64,000 nucleotides of DNA from Eucalyptus grandis (GCF_016545825.1 NC_052616.1:52647716-52711715); one strand, 5' to 3'. Numbered from the stretch's first letter, positions 1 through 12,294 are shown. Notes: generated by a model from the sequence alone, not told the origin. A program made the numbers and translations.

Positions 1-589
1 CATTGTTTTTATTTCACTTAAGTCACGTAAATACCATAACTATATTGTTTGCTTCTTGGCATCCATGTAGGCAAATTACTTATCGATGCCCATTGATGAA
101 ACCCACGATAAAGGATGAAAGTGTCACACATAGGGTTGATTAGTTCCTAGTCTAGTCCCACCCAAGAACAAGACCGGTTCCCATTTCGGACTAATCGGTC
201 TGGTTCCCAGGCGATCTAATGGAATCGGTGATACACAATATTTTCAGTGACCAATGGTTTGAAAAAACCAGGGGCGAGTAATGACCATCTCGACTTTGGA
301 AAATAGATGTAATGACGAAACTCTAAAAAACTTGCATCATTGTTGTGGATGGTAGAAGGAATCGAAGTGAGAAAGCTTGAAAAGGCAAGACGATAGAAAG
401 GACGTAAATAGGTTATTCATGGAGCAAAACGAATCCCCTCGAACTACAATTGAAGAATTCACCAATTGCTTCAATTTTGAATTGATGCCAACATATAAGA
501 AAGAATCAAAAGTAGAAGTACATTATAGAAGATGAAATACAAGGACATTCTTAGCCTTTTCATGGCGAGAAGAGAGAGATTTTAAAGAA
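1..589. other. Intergenic, no gene recognised
   Basis: Low-complexity and AT-rich plant intergenic sequence. I see no open frame with a recognisable domain and no terminal repeats. Homology with the block near 30.9 kb begins at about 590. Confidence 0.5.
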
Positions 590-2459
590 GGGCCTGACCT
601 CACTGATTGGTTAAGGATATTTTGTTCTTTACCTTTTTTTTTTGATTTACTTTTCTTTCCTTTTTCCTTTTCTGATTTTTTTCTTTTCATAAAAGGACAA
701 CCAGGCTCTTCTTTCCAACTTGAGTGTCGAAAATGTTAACCAGGTGTTAGATTTTTCGACACGCGTTGACCGAGTGTCCAAAAGTGTCCAAGAGTGTCCG
801 AAAGTATTAGACACGTGTCGAAGTGTTCAACATGACATGAAAGCCCTTGGAGAGTGTTGGTACTTCATAGACCATCGCCCCATCATCACATCAAGGTGTT
901 GGCTATGGCCGACAAGGTCCTCAGCACATTAGTGAGGGTCGGTGACCTCGCTAGAATCAAGAGAGCGCAACACTCGCCCAAACTTAGGTACCCACATGAA
1001 AATGATGAAGCAAGCATTCGAGTAGTTTTGTGGTGGGACTCATATTCTTCGTCTTCAGGTTCTTGGGGGTTTCAGATTTCATTGCTAACCATGACCTTGT
1101 AGTTGTTCTACAACATGGAGTTCTTACAATGAGCGATCGCACCTTAAATCTTTCTCTACAACTCCTCCATTGATGTGGCCTTCAAGTGGCAACCTCCTCC
1201 CATCCGGACCCCTCCTCCTTCGCCACCGAACCCGCTCTGCCATAGGGTCGCAACCCTTTACTAGTTCTAGCGAGAAATAGCAAGACCTCACCTCTAGTGG
1301 GTGAGTTGACCCTTGTCAAGGCATTGGTGACTATTGGCCGTAACCAACGCCTTGTCTCGAGAAGGGGCGGTGACCATTGGTGGGCTTGGATTTTTTTTTT
1401 TGTGTTTCATTATTTGAAGTTTTAACTTTTTTCTTTTTAAATTTGTCTTTTACGAACAGAAAAAAAAAAATACAAAATAAAAGAAGAAAGAGAAAAAGGG
1501 AAGAACATAAATTAAAAAATTAAAAAAAAAAAAAACTAATGGACGAAAATGCCATTGATAAGGTCAGGCCATTCTTTGAAACTAAAACGACCACTTCAAA
1601 CCTTTATTTGAAATAAAACTCATTTCATATTGTTATTTAAGAAAAAGATGACACTATATGCCCTTATTTAAAAAAAAAAAAATCCACTCCAAACCCTTTT
1701 TTTAAAAAAGAAAAAAATGAGAGCACTTCATTTCTTTATTTGAAATTTCTCCAAAAATCATAGATACACTGGAACATGACATTGCCGTGGTAATAAACAA
1801 CTGAGCAAATTCATGTAAGACTGATCATAGGTTACATTGAATAAATATACAAAGAGTAGAAATACAAAAAGAGAATGACATGACAATTGTATTAGATACT
1901 TAATTATTTCTAATAGATTGTTACAATAAACCTATCATCATTCAATCCATATTATTACCAGGTTGAATATAGGGAAAAAAAAGACAGGAAACAAAACTCA
2001 ACTCCCAAGTCGTAATCAGGGCCAAATAAGTTGGACCGCACTTTATGAGAGTTTCTTAAAATCTTCCCACCGGCAAAATTACGTACGCTATACGTGTTAG
2101 ACTTGCACAAAGAACGGCAACGTGAGAGCGTCCCATCCCTTAGAAAACATTTTCTTAAACTGGTGGCGTGTAGGCACATGTTTGACCGGCGGTCTTTTTC
2201 ATTCAATTCATGCGCCAATTGACAGGTCAAAGATACAAACATGATCAATGTTGATATTTAGTCAAGCTTGTACGTGGAGCATGTCCTGGTGACTCACAAA
2301 TCATAAATATGAAAGGAAGAATATTCCACTGACCAAAGATGTAGGAAAATTGATGACAAATGTTCAAAATGAGCAATAGAAAGTGGTGATACATCACCTA
2401 GAGGTGGTGGATTTGATAAGAATAACTTGACAATGACTTGGTTGACATTGTTGTCATCT

Positions 2460-2765
2460 CGATTGAACATTTCCAATTCCTAACTCAACAAAAAATTCAA
2501 AAAAAAATCAGCTTATATTATTTTCTATTTTCATTATTAGCAAAAAAAGATTTGGAAAATTTGGGGCTTCCGCTTGACTAGTCAAAACAAAAAACAAATT
2601 GTCTTTTATCCTTATGTATCAACACCAACATTGTATTTCGCAATGGCAATTAACGTGAAACACATGAGAAAAAAAAACCTACAAGCACATAGTCGAGGAA
2701 AATACTCTTCTTTGAATAGAACTAGCTTTGATACCGAGATGAAATAGCAAAGATAGAGTTGAGTA
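2460..2765 (-). pseudogene. Terpene synthase relic (intron 2 and exon 2 edge)
   Basis: The sequence parallels 39215-39480 of the intact terpene synthase, in the same orientation. Shared pieces are the 'cagcttatat' and 'ggggcttcc.cttgactagt' stretches and the 'atcaac.ccaacatt.tatt' run leading towards the exon 2 donor. The similarity is mainly intronic. The exon side is too decayed to translate into terpene synthase, so this is the footprint of a lost paralogue rather than a gene. A second relic lies at 33445-33760. Confidence 0.6.
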
Positions 2766-2844
2766 AGTCCTATATATTCAATAACATAGAATACAAGAGA
2801 TATTTGTAGACAATACAGGCGGTTAATGATAATGAAGAATACAA

Positions 2845-2853
2845 GTGATATGT
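2845..2853. repeat. Left target-site duplication of the Mutator-like element
   Basis: The 9-mer gtgatatgt here matches gatatatgt at 11033-11041 at 7 of 9 positions. A 9-bp duplication is typical of Mutator-like elements; the mismatches fit an old insertion. Confidence 0.55.
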
Positions 2854-2969
2854 GGGATAAGTACACTATCGGTCTTTATAAGTTATGCACGGCGCTCAAT
2901 TTGGTGCCAAAAGTTTCTGTCGAATCATTTCAGTGTCAAAAAGTTTGAAAAACGCTCACTTTAGTGCCA
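2854..2969 (+). repeat. Left terminal inverted repeat of Mutator-like element
   Basis: It pairs with the reverse complement of 10917-11032 over its whole length with scattered substitutions. Conserved blocks include AAGTACACTATC and CTCACTTTAGTG-like stretches. Confidence 0.8.
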
Positions 2970-3064
2970 ACTCCGATCTGGTTGGCCGGAAATCTGACGT
3001 GACACTTTTTTTTATTAATTTTTGAAAATGATGTGGTTCACCGGAGAGTACAATCAGCATCCTA

Positions 3065-6000
3065 TGTGATATCCTAAATTTTCGATCGTTCCGAATATAT
3101 GAAATTGGCATCTCGTCGGTGCGCCTATAGTTCTTTTTCTCTAAGCTAATCACTCACGAGTTAACCAATCTATTGGGTGAAACCGTTAAGAGATATAACC
3201 GCGGTAAAATCCCTAAAAGCTACTCGGTAGGTTGGATTGGACTAAAATTGCATTTGGTCGATTTTAACCACGAAATTGAATTCGGTTTTGGGAATCATAC
3301 ATTGGAGCATGTCACGATTCATTTATAGGGCGTTGTCTTGTCTTTCGAAGAAATTCCGTTGAGTTCGGGATTTTTACGGGAAATTGATTCGGACAAGTCA
3401 AAAACGAACGGAAATTTGGATGGGCTAAATCGATGGAAATTTGGACCTCCAAGCCGAGCCTTTAGGTGTCGGGGACTTGCAGAAATGGTATGGCCTTTTT
3501 CTTTTACATCATTGGACTTCAAATTTGGGAAATTTGATAAAGAAATTGAAGTCTAAGATGTATGAAATTCAGGCTTGATGGGGGTGCAACTTTGGGCATC
3601 AAAATTGATTAATCGTAGGATTAAAATGTTGAGAAAGTGTTATGAGACCAAGTAGATAGGCTTAAGGACTTTTGAGGTCAAAATCATGATGAGTGTGAGA
3701 TATTTATTTGGACTTTTTGGGCTTCCTGTGCCTCAAGCTTCCGTCGCACGTCATGACTGCCGCCCCTCCCTTCATGCGTTGCCATCTTCGATTATCCCTC
3801 TCCTCTGCTTCTGTTCTTTTCATTTTTTTTCATCCGTCGAAGTCCCCCCTCAACCGAATCTCTCTCTCTGCTTATGGGTTGTTCTCTTTCACCTTTCTTT
3901 CAACTGCCGAAATTCCTTCTGCCATCTCCACTAAATCTTGTCTTCTTTGGTCAACACTCATCTCACCGAAGTTTCGTTTGTTGACCGCCCTTGCTTGTTT
4001 TCTTTTAATTGAAACCAACGTTGCCTCATCTCTTCATCTCCACGAAGACAACCCCAGCTTCCGACACAACCCACCGGGAAGCAAGCCCGCCGAATCAGCC
4101 TGCTTTCATTTCCTTTGTAGACTTTCGATTTTGTTGACTGAAGAAGCCCGAGAATTCCACTAAGCCGCCAATTGTCCAGAAGCCTCCTCTCCTCAGTCCA
4201 CTTGCAATTTCTTCTGTCGGTTGTTGACCAGCAAACCGCTCGAGGCCTCCACCGAAACCCCAAGCCCACCTTGCTCCTTCCCCCACGCGGCCACACCCAG
4301 CTGCTTCCTCGCGTCTTCATCAGTCTACCGTCGAGTTTCCAGTTGACTCCAGCAGCTCCTTTTGGCCACCGAATCCAAGTGCAGCAACCCATCGAGTCCA
4401 GCAGCCTTCGGCTCAGCAAAGTTAGCAACTCAGCCCAAGATTTTAACATTTTGGCCCACCTCAAGTCAGCCCAAACCAACGAATTGCTCAGCCCGTCAAT
4501 TGAGTTCTTGAGGCCCAATTCAGCAGCTCATTTGAAGCCCAAGCCCGTGAAGCAGCTCAAGCCCAGTCCAAGTCAATAACAAATCTCAATTTGGGCTGAG
4601 ATTTGTTGGGCCAATTTCAAGCCCGGCCAGTGTCCGCTGTCACGTCGCCGTCGCGCCATCGTTGCGGTGATCCGTCTTCGCTTTTTGCTCCAGTGAGTTT
4701 TTCCTTTATCTTTCTTAGCTTTGTTTTAATGACTTAATGGTTGATTAGATTTAATTAAGTGCAATTAGGTGGTTGGATTAGAATAGATTAATGATTATTA
4801 GATAATTGTGATGCATATTAGGCAATTGAATTGTGCAATTAGCAAATAAACATGTGTTAGTATTTATTGAATGTATCTCGGATTTTCCCGACCCTTATCG
4901 CACTTCAATTAGGCATTATGATCCTAAATTGGATTTTTAGTATTTATATTTATTAATTTTCGAAATTAAATTAATTAATTAATTATTGTTCGAAAATTAG
5001 TGCAGGATAGTCGACGACCGAATTTTATGCTAATGATCGTGGTGCAGTCCATTTATTTATTTGAGCTTTATTTGGTGCTAAATTGATTTATGAGTGATTT
5101 TAGGATTTATTCCTAAATTGATAATCATTGGTTATTAATTGAAAAATAACCAGGCATCGGTTGATAGTGCCAAAAATGTTTTGGTGGACTACGAAAATGG
5201 GGGATTTATAGAAATGAATTATTCTATTTTGGCTAAGGCCGATCGTGTATCCACAAACGATATTTTATTAGGTGTCTTTGATACCAAGAAATTAGGCCAA
5301 GATATTATTAAATTGAGGAATTTAATTACGAAGTGCAATATCGTTGGTCGCGGTTGAATGGTCGTGGGATGCCGTGGGTGAAGTTAATTAAAGCCACTAA
5401 ATATTGAAAGTGTCGAGTGGGACCGTAAAGCCACTAATTATTGAAAGTATCGAGTGGAACCATAAAGCCATTAAATATTAAAAGTGTCGAGTGGGACCGT
5501 AAAGCCACTAATTATTAAAAGTGTCGAGTGGGACCGTAAAGCCACTAAATATTGAAAGTGTCGAGTGGGACCGTAAAGTTCTAAATATTGAAAGTGTTGA
5601 GTGGGACGCTTAAAAGCCCACTAAATATTGAAAGTGTCAGTGGGGTAAAGCGCTAAATATGGAACGTCGAGTAGGACCATAAAGCCACTAAATATTGAAA
5701 ATTGCCGAGTGGGGCCGTGTTTTCCACCTATAGTTAAGTTGTGTCCTTTAGGACCGGGATTTATAGCCAAGAAATTGAATGATTGAATTGACCGATGAGT
5801 GGTCTTGTTGTCATATAATCGACTAAGTCGATTAATCGATGATTCGATCTGAGTGTGGATTTAATGTGATTCAATGGTTCGATTGGTTGAGATTTGTGGG
5901 TGCCTATTGACTTGTGCTAATATGCAGGTGGAATCTGAGGCCAAGGTAAATCCTTTGACCCGTAAGTGCATAGACAACCCGAACGGTGTATTGGTTTACT

Positions 6001-6477
6001 AATCGGGTTTTAGGGAGTAGAACTTATCGAGACGTTGTCTCATTGGTTATTGAATAACGATTTCAGGTCCATAAATGCAGTAGACTTGGATTTTGAAGAT
6101 CTCGAAAGTCCGGTGCAGTCTGCTGAAGGCTCTAGTTGAAGTGTGGAAGATGATGAAGAGGAGGACGGGGACCCATAGCTTATGAAACCCTACTTCTGCT
6201 TGTAGACCTTGTTTTTAAACTGGCTTAAGTTGAATTGGACTTAATAGTTCACCTTGTATATATATGTGCACTGGTTTGCAATATATATAAAAGTGAATGT
6301 TTTTATGAGTTTGAAATTTAGTCTCACTGTTCTATCCCAATGTTTTATTGTTTGGGAATTTATAATTGCTTCCGCATGTGCATGTGAAAATGAAAGAGTC
6401 GGCGATATGTCCTAAGATATCGTTTTTAATCGACCAAGGAGAGGGATGGACAAGTGCCCAATGATCGGTGCGTGACA
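3065..6477 (+). mobile_element. Solo LTR 1 of a giant-LTR Ty3/gypsy family
   Basis: The 3413-bp unit begins TGTGATATCC, ends GGTGCGTGACA, and is flanked by a perfect 5-bp duplication TCCTA (3060-3064 and 6478-6482). It has no internal coding region, primer-binding site or second LTR, so it is a solo LTR left by recombination. Its 3' end (a 'cggcgatatg' region followed by a short hairpin-like stretch) resembles solo LTR 2 and the reverse-oriented copies at 45-62 kb. A GC-rich segment (3700-4600) and an array of 37-bp repeats (5394-5720) lie inside. Open frames in it are not conserved genes. Confidence 0.88.
5394..5720 (+). repeat. 37-bp tandem repeat array inside solo LTR 1
   Basis: About nine imperfect copies of a 37-bp unit built around ccactaaatattgaaagtg and tcgagtgggaccgtaaag. 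Later copies carry small deletions. Confidence 0.9.
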
Positions 6478-6482
6478 TCCTA

Positions 6483-6507
6483 ACACCAAAACGACGTCGT
6501 TTGGTGT
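6483..6507. repeat. Near-perfect 24-bp palindrome between two solo LTRs
   Basis: ACACCAAA, then an extra A, then CGACGTCG, then TTTGGTGT. This is part of the 32-bp sliver of host element left between the right target duplication of solo LTR 1 and the left one of solo LTR 2. Confidence 0.8.
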
Positions 6508-6514
6508 CTCCCAC

Positions 6515-9500
6515 TGTGACAGCCTGAATTTTCAGATTTGTTTTCGATTAAATAAATCGGGCTTTTCTTCGACGCGTCTATAGTGTTATTCTCTCAGTTG
6601 GCCACTCATGAGATAAGCGTACATCCGGGAAAGCAATTAAGGAATCTAAATGCAATGGACTTGAGAATTCGACCGAAGGGAATCGACTACTCGACCGTGT
6701 CCATCTACCGAGATCATTACGGCCTTTGTCGAAATCGATTAGAGATCGGAAATAGGTCAGATTCGATTGAGATATGTGATCAGAGTGTGGGTGATTCCAC
6801 CTGATTTCAAAATAGTCGTCGATCGACACTAGACCGATTTTCTATTGTTTTGGTACCCGGTGCCCGTGTTTGATTCATCGAGATTTTCACGACAATTGAT
6901 AGTCGCTAATGTGTCGAAGAGGTGCTTTGTGACTCGAGATAAATCGATCACGGGTCAATTGCACCAAAAATTCTAAAAGTGACCCGGTAGACAGGTCACG
7001 CTAAAAGCGCGCCCGAGATTGAAGTGTCGTGAATTTGAACCCGATTTCGAGAAGTGAAAGTTACGTGGTGTCACGACCTATTTTAGGAATGTCGACTCAT
7101 CATCAGAAGATTTTCGGAGAGATTCCGAGTTTTACGGAAAACCGTTTCGGATGTCTGAAAATTAACGGAAATTCAAATGAAATTTAAATCAATAGTTATT
7201 GGAACTTAGAGCCGAGCTTTTGAGTGTTACGAGACTTGCGAGAAAATTGTTCGGGATTTTTCTTCATCAAAATTGGATCTCAATTTGGGAAATTGGATTA
7301 AATATAGTGAATTTCGAAATTGGACATGGCTGACAAAATTGGGACTTTAATTGGGATTATTTGGGGAAATTTATATTGGAAAGTATTAGGGGGACAATGG
7401 TTTAATGGAGGGGCTAAGATTGGCAGACTTTTGGGGACTTAATCCTCATCCATTCCCCTCCACTCCTACGCACGCCTCACCCCAGCTGGAGACCACCCGT
7501 AGCTTCTCCATTTTCTCTTTCTCTGTTACCGCTCATCTCCATCGAATTCCTCCATTTCCTTTCCCCAGCTGCCTGTCCCAGTCAGTGGCCACCGGTTCCT
7601 CTCAGCTTTAGTCTTCATCCCTGCAGCCGCCAAGTCTTGTGTCGTCTCCAAGTTCGGTCAACACTGCAGCGCCACCATCCACCGAAATTTCCCTTAACCG
7701 AAGAAATCCTCATGCGTCCGCTGAAGATCAGCGAAGCCAGCTCCCCTTCTCCTCCGTTCCCTTTGCCACGCTAGCCCACGTGTCTCCCAGCTACCAGAGT
7801 TGGTCAACCAACTGACTTCAACGTTGTGGATTTCGGCCAGCTCAAAGACCAAGCGAAGCTGCTACCGCGCGTCTTCTGGTTGTCTGCCCACCGTCCGCGA
7901 GCAGCTCAGCATCTTCGGTCTCCTCTGCCAACGAATCCAGCCGCGTGAAGTCCAAGCGAAGCAGCTCCCTTCGTCCGCATCTTCACCAGCCCTCGTGTCT
8001 TCAGCTTCTTCAGTCAGAACCCCAGCGAAGGACCACCGCCGTTGACTCCAAAGCCACCGAAGCCTCCATTTTCCCTGTTTCCCTCACGGTTGTCGGCGAA
8101 GCTTCTCTCCACGCTCCCGTGTTCCATTGGATCGGTCAAAGCCCAGCCACCCATCTCCTTCGTTCAGCCCAAGTGAAGACCGAAGCCCACGGATCCAGCA
8201 GCTTAAGTCCCCTCTTGCGGATCAGCCCAACCTTCACGCAAGTCTGGCCCACAAGAATCAGCCCAGCAGGTTTTTGTTTTCAGCAACCCTCAGCCCATCT
8301 CCAACAGATTTTGAAGTCCAAGTTCAGGCCCAAGTTCAATTGGTTTTAGCAGCCCATTTTGGGCCCAAGAAGAAGGCCCAAGCCCGCGACCAGCAGCTTG
8401 TAGAAGCCCAAGACCTAAACTCAGCCTTGCTGAGTTGTGTTGAGCCCATTTTAAGCCCGGCCCAAGTCCTTGACGCTGCCGAAAAGTTAAGATTTCGGCC
8501 GCCGTCGCGTCGTTGTCGCATGATGAACCTAGGTTTTCACGATCTGCGGTGAGTTTATCTTCTAAACCGCGTTAGTAGGTTAATGACGTTTAAGGGGTGT
8601 TAGATTTATTTTATTTGGAATTAGGTGGTTAGTTAGATTAAATTAGAAATTGAATTATTGAATTGAGCGTGTTAGGTGGTTAGCGTGGTTTAGCTAAGGC
8701 CTAAATAAATTGCACTATTTATCTAGTAGGGTTAAGGGAATTTCTCCGAGTCGTATTGGTTATTAATTTAATGATTCTGGCCTAGGTTAGTATTTTTAGA
8801 ATTTAAATTGATTTATTTAATTAATTTCAGTATTTATTTAATTATTAATTATTTTCCGGAAATTAGGCCGGGATAGTCGGTGACCGGAATTTCGTGCGAT
8901 TGCAATGGTGTGGTTAATTTATGGTGAGTGTTAAATTATGCAAATTGAGTGCTGATTGAATTTTTAGTATTTAATTCCAAAAATTGTGAATTTCCAATAT
9001 TTATTGAAAATCCCAGGTGTCGGGTTTTGACATCGAAAATGGTTTTTTTAGTACTATATGAAATAGTGGGATTTCAAAAAGGAGAATATCAATTTTTGGA
9101 TCAAGTTGACCGTGTATTACCCACACACGAGTAATTTCATGTGTGAATTTCTAATACGAAGAAAAAGGCAGGCTCACCATTTTAATTGAAGCATTTGAGT
9201 GCAATGCACGATGTCTGAGCCATATTTGAGTGATCGTGTGATGGTTATGAGAAATCGTCCCGGGCTGTTGGTGGGCGTTATCCCTATTTGGGATACCCCC
9301 GGACAACGGGAAGCGGTCGCGATTGATTACGAGACCCTATGCTCCTTCGAAGCCGTCGATAAAAGACGTGCCGTGCTCAATGGGGTGAGACGAAGCTGGC
9401 AATGCCGGAAGACCGCCGGGCGCGAGTAGGCCGTGCTATATGCGAGATCAAAACTAGGAACGCGTGATTATTGAGTGTGGCGTTTGATTATTTGGAGCTT

Positions 9501-10000
9501 ATTGTTGCTCATGCTCTTATGTTTTTGTGATATAAATTATGCGACTGCGGGGTGGACCCGAGACAAGGTAAGTCTCCTTGATTGTGTGATTGCGTGCTTA
9601 GGACGCTTACGGCGTATTTCCCTCCTAGTGGGGCTTAGAGTTTAGACTCGCTAGATGATATCTCACCTGTTATGGGACACCATTTTCAGGGTCGTCGAGT
9701 GGAGGACCTGGAGCCGAGAGGAGGTGATCGGAAGCGTAGGTCAGTTAGGACCGCTTCTTTTTGGAAGGCCAATCTTTTGTAGTCTTTTGGTCATAGACTC
9801 TTGTACATGACTCAGTGTGAATATAAAGGCATGTTTGTTTATGAATTCGTATCCTGCTTTTCTATCCGAGATGATTCGTCGGGGATTTCTTTTTCCGCAT
9901 GTGCAATAAAATGGAAAGGGTCGGCGACTCATCTTGGGAAGTCGCAAATTTTTATCGACTAGAGAGGGATGGGCACGCGCTCGGGGTTCGGGGCGTGACA
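6515..10000 (+). mobile_element. Solo LTR 2 of the giant-LTR Ty3/gypsy family
   Basis: The 3486-bp unit begins TGTGACAGCCTGAATTTTC, ends TTCGGGGCGTGACA, and is flanked by a perfect 5-bp duplication CCCAC (6510-6514 and 10001-10005). The reverse complement of the right-hand cluster (for example 46267-49563) starts TGTGACATCCCGATTTTC and ends with the same TTCGGGGCGTGACA, so the family is shared across the window. There is no internal region. A GC-rich stretch at 7400-8550 gives several overlapping open frames in different frames; these reflect composition. Confidence 0.9.
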
Positions 10001-10059
10001 CCCACAATTCAAAACCCTAAATCTCCAGCCAGTTGACATCCTCGACGGCCCTCGCGCTC

Positions 10060-10450
10060 GGCGGCTGTGGCTCCGACCCCGACCCTAACCCCAACGATGG
10101 CCACTCGGCGAGTCTTAGCTCCGAACCCGACCCACCCCGACCCAGGACCTCGAGCCCGTGACAATGGCCACTCGGCGGCCGCGGCCCGACCCCGAACCCG
10201 TTGATGGCCACTCGGCGTCGTAGCTCGACCACGACCCCAACCCCGACCCGACCCCGACCCCGGCCGTAACGATGGCCACTCGACAACCGTGGCTCCGACC
10301 CGACCTCAACCCCAACGATGGCCACTCGGCGGCGCAGCCCGACCCCAACCCCGACCCCAACCCCAACCTTGACCTCAATGATGGCCACTCGATGGCCGTG
10401 GCTCCAACCCCGACCCCAACCCCAACCCCGACAACGGCCACTTGGCGGCC
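10060..10450. repeat. GC-rich minisatellite in the Mutator-like element
   Basis: Irregular repeats of 'gatggccactcggcggcc' separated by runs of ccccgacccc and aaccccaacc. The phase is close to a multiple of three, which keeps several frames open and gives spurious Gly/Val-rich or Pro-rich proteins. Confidence 0.85.
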
Positions 10451-10523
10451 AAGTCGAAGGCCGTGATCTAGCCAGTGCTTGGAGAGGCCGCCGATGAGTG
10501 CGCGCCATTGATGTCTCCCTCTC

Positions 10524-10620
10524 CATCTCGATCTCCTCGACGAGTGCCTGGCCTGCATCTTCCGGTACCTAGGCTCCGACAACCGGGGCTGGTGCTCCCT
10601 CGTGTGCCGACAAGGGTGTC
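10524..10620 (+). pseudogene. Captured F-box gene fragment (SKIP2-like F-box)
   Basis: The frame through 10515 reads through an F-box core: DLLDECLACIF, then RYLGSDNRG, then WCSLVCRQG. This matches the pattern of SKIP2/VFB-type F-box proteins, where DECLA.IF..L and CSLVC are hallmark residues that contact SKP1. Only about 30 residues are present. No leucine-rich repeats follow, and the frame runs into unrelated codons and a stop at about 10680. Position inside the inverted repeats implies capture by the transposon. The family comparison is from memory, not a search. Confidence 0.65.
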
Positions 10621-10916
10621 CGAACAGCACCGAGCAATGGCGACTGAGCGAGCGATGGCGGAGGCCAAGCGACGACGGCTAAGCGAGCTAGGTCGGAAAA
10701 ACCCTAATTTCAATCCCCAAATAAATAAATAAATAATCCCCAAATGAGTTAAACAACGTCGTTTTTGTGAGGTCATCCATGTAGGACAGCAAAACGGCAT
10801 TGTTTTCTTAAGGAGGACCGAAAACAATGTCGTTTAAAGGCCTTGTTGATTTTTTAAATAAATAAAAAAAAAAAAAAAACAAGTCATGTAATCATTTTGG
10901 CTGGAATCTTTCGCCG

Positions 10917-11032
10917 GTGACACTAAAGTGATCGTTTTTCCTCCGATTTGGCATTTAAGTGATCCGACGGAAATTTTTGACACCAAAGTGAGCACCGTAC
11001 ACAACTTATGGCACTGATAGTGTACTTCTCCC
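10917..11032 (-). repeat. Right terminal inverted repeat of Mutator-like element
   Basis: Reverse-complement partner of 2854-2969. It ends at ...agtgtacttctccc and is followed by the 9-bp gatatatgt. Confidence 0.8.
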
Positions 11033-11980
11033 GATATATGTAGATTGTACAAGTGGTTATCCAAGGTAAGAATACCTTACTTCTATCCAATCCTTATACA
11101 TAGTACCAATTATAGTTACCATTAAGGTAGTTGTCAAAATTGGAAAAGACTTTCTTCCATGTGATTTAAAGGTTCCTATCCCCAAATCACTCATTGATCT
11201 AAGGAAAGTTAGGCTTGTTGTGGCATAGGTTCGACATGTGCACCGGACATATAATATAATTCCAATTATTTCCCAATTTGCATTAGATCCTGCAATGTTG
11301 ATGTGTTCACTCAGAATTAAACAACGATTGTAATTCGAACTAAACATATTAATCACAAAAATAAAACTCTTATGACAATTCTCTAATCGAAGAATTATTG
11401 ACACTAATTGCTCCTTACTACATTTTTAAATGATAAAAAAAAAGAGTATCAATTCCAATCAATCAAGCATAGACATAATCAATAAAAAAAAAAAATTGAT
11501 AGATCAATATAATTTAAGAAACTGTGATTTGAAATTAAAAACAATTTAATCGCAGTGGTGAAAAGCTACAACTACTTTAAACGAGTGTAAACAAGCGAAG
11601 TTTCTTCTATGTTCATGTGATTCCAAGCTGGACCAACCTTTTGGCGTCCCTAAATTTTTATTATCAACTGAAAATGTGTACTTTTTCGAAATGTGGATTA
11701 CTTTTTGTTTGTTCTTAGCTTATTACGACATCTGGACATCTTTCAAGTTCTGCCGCAACGTTCTTGGGCCGATCCTCTCCCGCTGTCATCACGTGATGCG
11801 ATGGAAATGTTGACTAAATGACATGAAGAGCAGACCCAACGAATGTGAGGAAGTTCTAAAAACAGAAAGCAACGCTGGTAGACGTTTCACATGTTTGTCG
11901 GATACCTAATATTTTGTCTTGTAGCATAAAGTAGAACAGCGTCCCTGCCAGATGCTTATCGTGCTTTGTGTATGGAATCT
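11033..11980. repeat. Segmental duplication, copy I, right part
   Basis: Aligns in the same orientation with about 33810-34765. Examples are 'caagtggttatccaaggtaa' (11050 and 33821), 'agtaccaattatagttacc' (11102 and 33875) and 'gacgtttcacatgtttgt' (11881 and 34689). It completes copy I across the inserted Mutator-like element. Confidence 0.8.
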
Positions 11981-12294
11981 GCTCTGCCAAAGTCTTTCTT
12001 CAATGAAAGACTCAGTAAAGCATATCTTTTACAGTAAAAGAGTACGTACGTCAGACCTTAAAATGAAAGATTCCCTTCGGCCAACATAGATCGCGCGTCA
12101 AACTGCAAGCTGGCATGGTCCCATTGCACTTACGACGTTGAGGTTACTCAACAAAAGCTGCTGAATGATTCTTGGAATTATCGCAGGGGCCGAAGCACTA
12201 AAGTGTTTGCCTTCTCTATCAGTCTAGTGCATAATCCAGCCATGATGTTGAGGAGACACAAGATACATGTGCATAGATTACTTCTGTGATGATA
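11981..12294. other. Intergenic, nothing recognised
   Basis: No coding domain, repeat unit or RNA structure recognised. It lies between the end of duplication copy I and the start of an LTR-like element. Confidence 0.4.

Larger units (their letters stand above)
590..2853. repeat. Segmental duplication, copy I, left part
   Basis: This block aligns by eye, in the same orientation, with about 30930-33780. Shared landmarks are the 'atgaaaatgatgaagcaagc' stretch (about 997 and 31258), 'ccatgaccttgtagttgttc' (1090 and 31348), the 'ggccaaataag.tggacc.cac' stretch (about 2019 and 32300) and the 'caaagatgtaggaaaattga' stretch (2334 and 32740). The copies differ by many substitutions and small indels, so the duplication is old. 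Copy I continues at 11033 after an inserted Mutator-like element. No intact gene was seen in it. Confidence 0.8.
2854..11032. mobile_element. Mutator-like DNA transposon (Pack-MULE type) with nested LTRs
   Basis: The outer ends are inverted repeats of about 116 bp (2854-2969 and 10917-11032) starting GGGATAAGTACACTATC and, on the other strand, GGGAGAAGTACACTATC. They are flanked by a degenerate 9-bp duplication. The homologous block near 33.8 kb has no such insert, so it serves as an approximate empty site. Without the two solo LTRs inside it (3065-6477 and 6515-10000), about 1.3 kb of element remains, made of a GC-rich minisatellite and an F-box gene fragment. No transposase is visible, so it is non-autonomous. 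Family assignment rests on inverted-repeat length and duplication size. Either orientation is possible. Confidence 0.75.

Noticed and set aside
3686..4579. Several 80-190 aa frames at 3.7-4.6 kb and similar ones at 7.4-8.6 kb
   Set aside because: They lie in the CT/GC-rich leader-like part of solo LTRs 1 and 2, overlap in different frames and do not match each other.
10017..10630. Gly/Val-rich 169-171 aa frames on the minus strand
   Set aside because: GC-rich minisatellite; the supported signal here is the short plus-strand F-box fragment.
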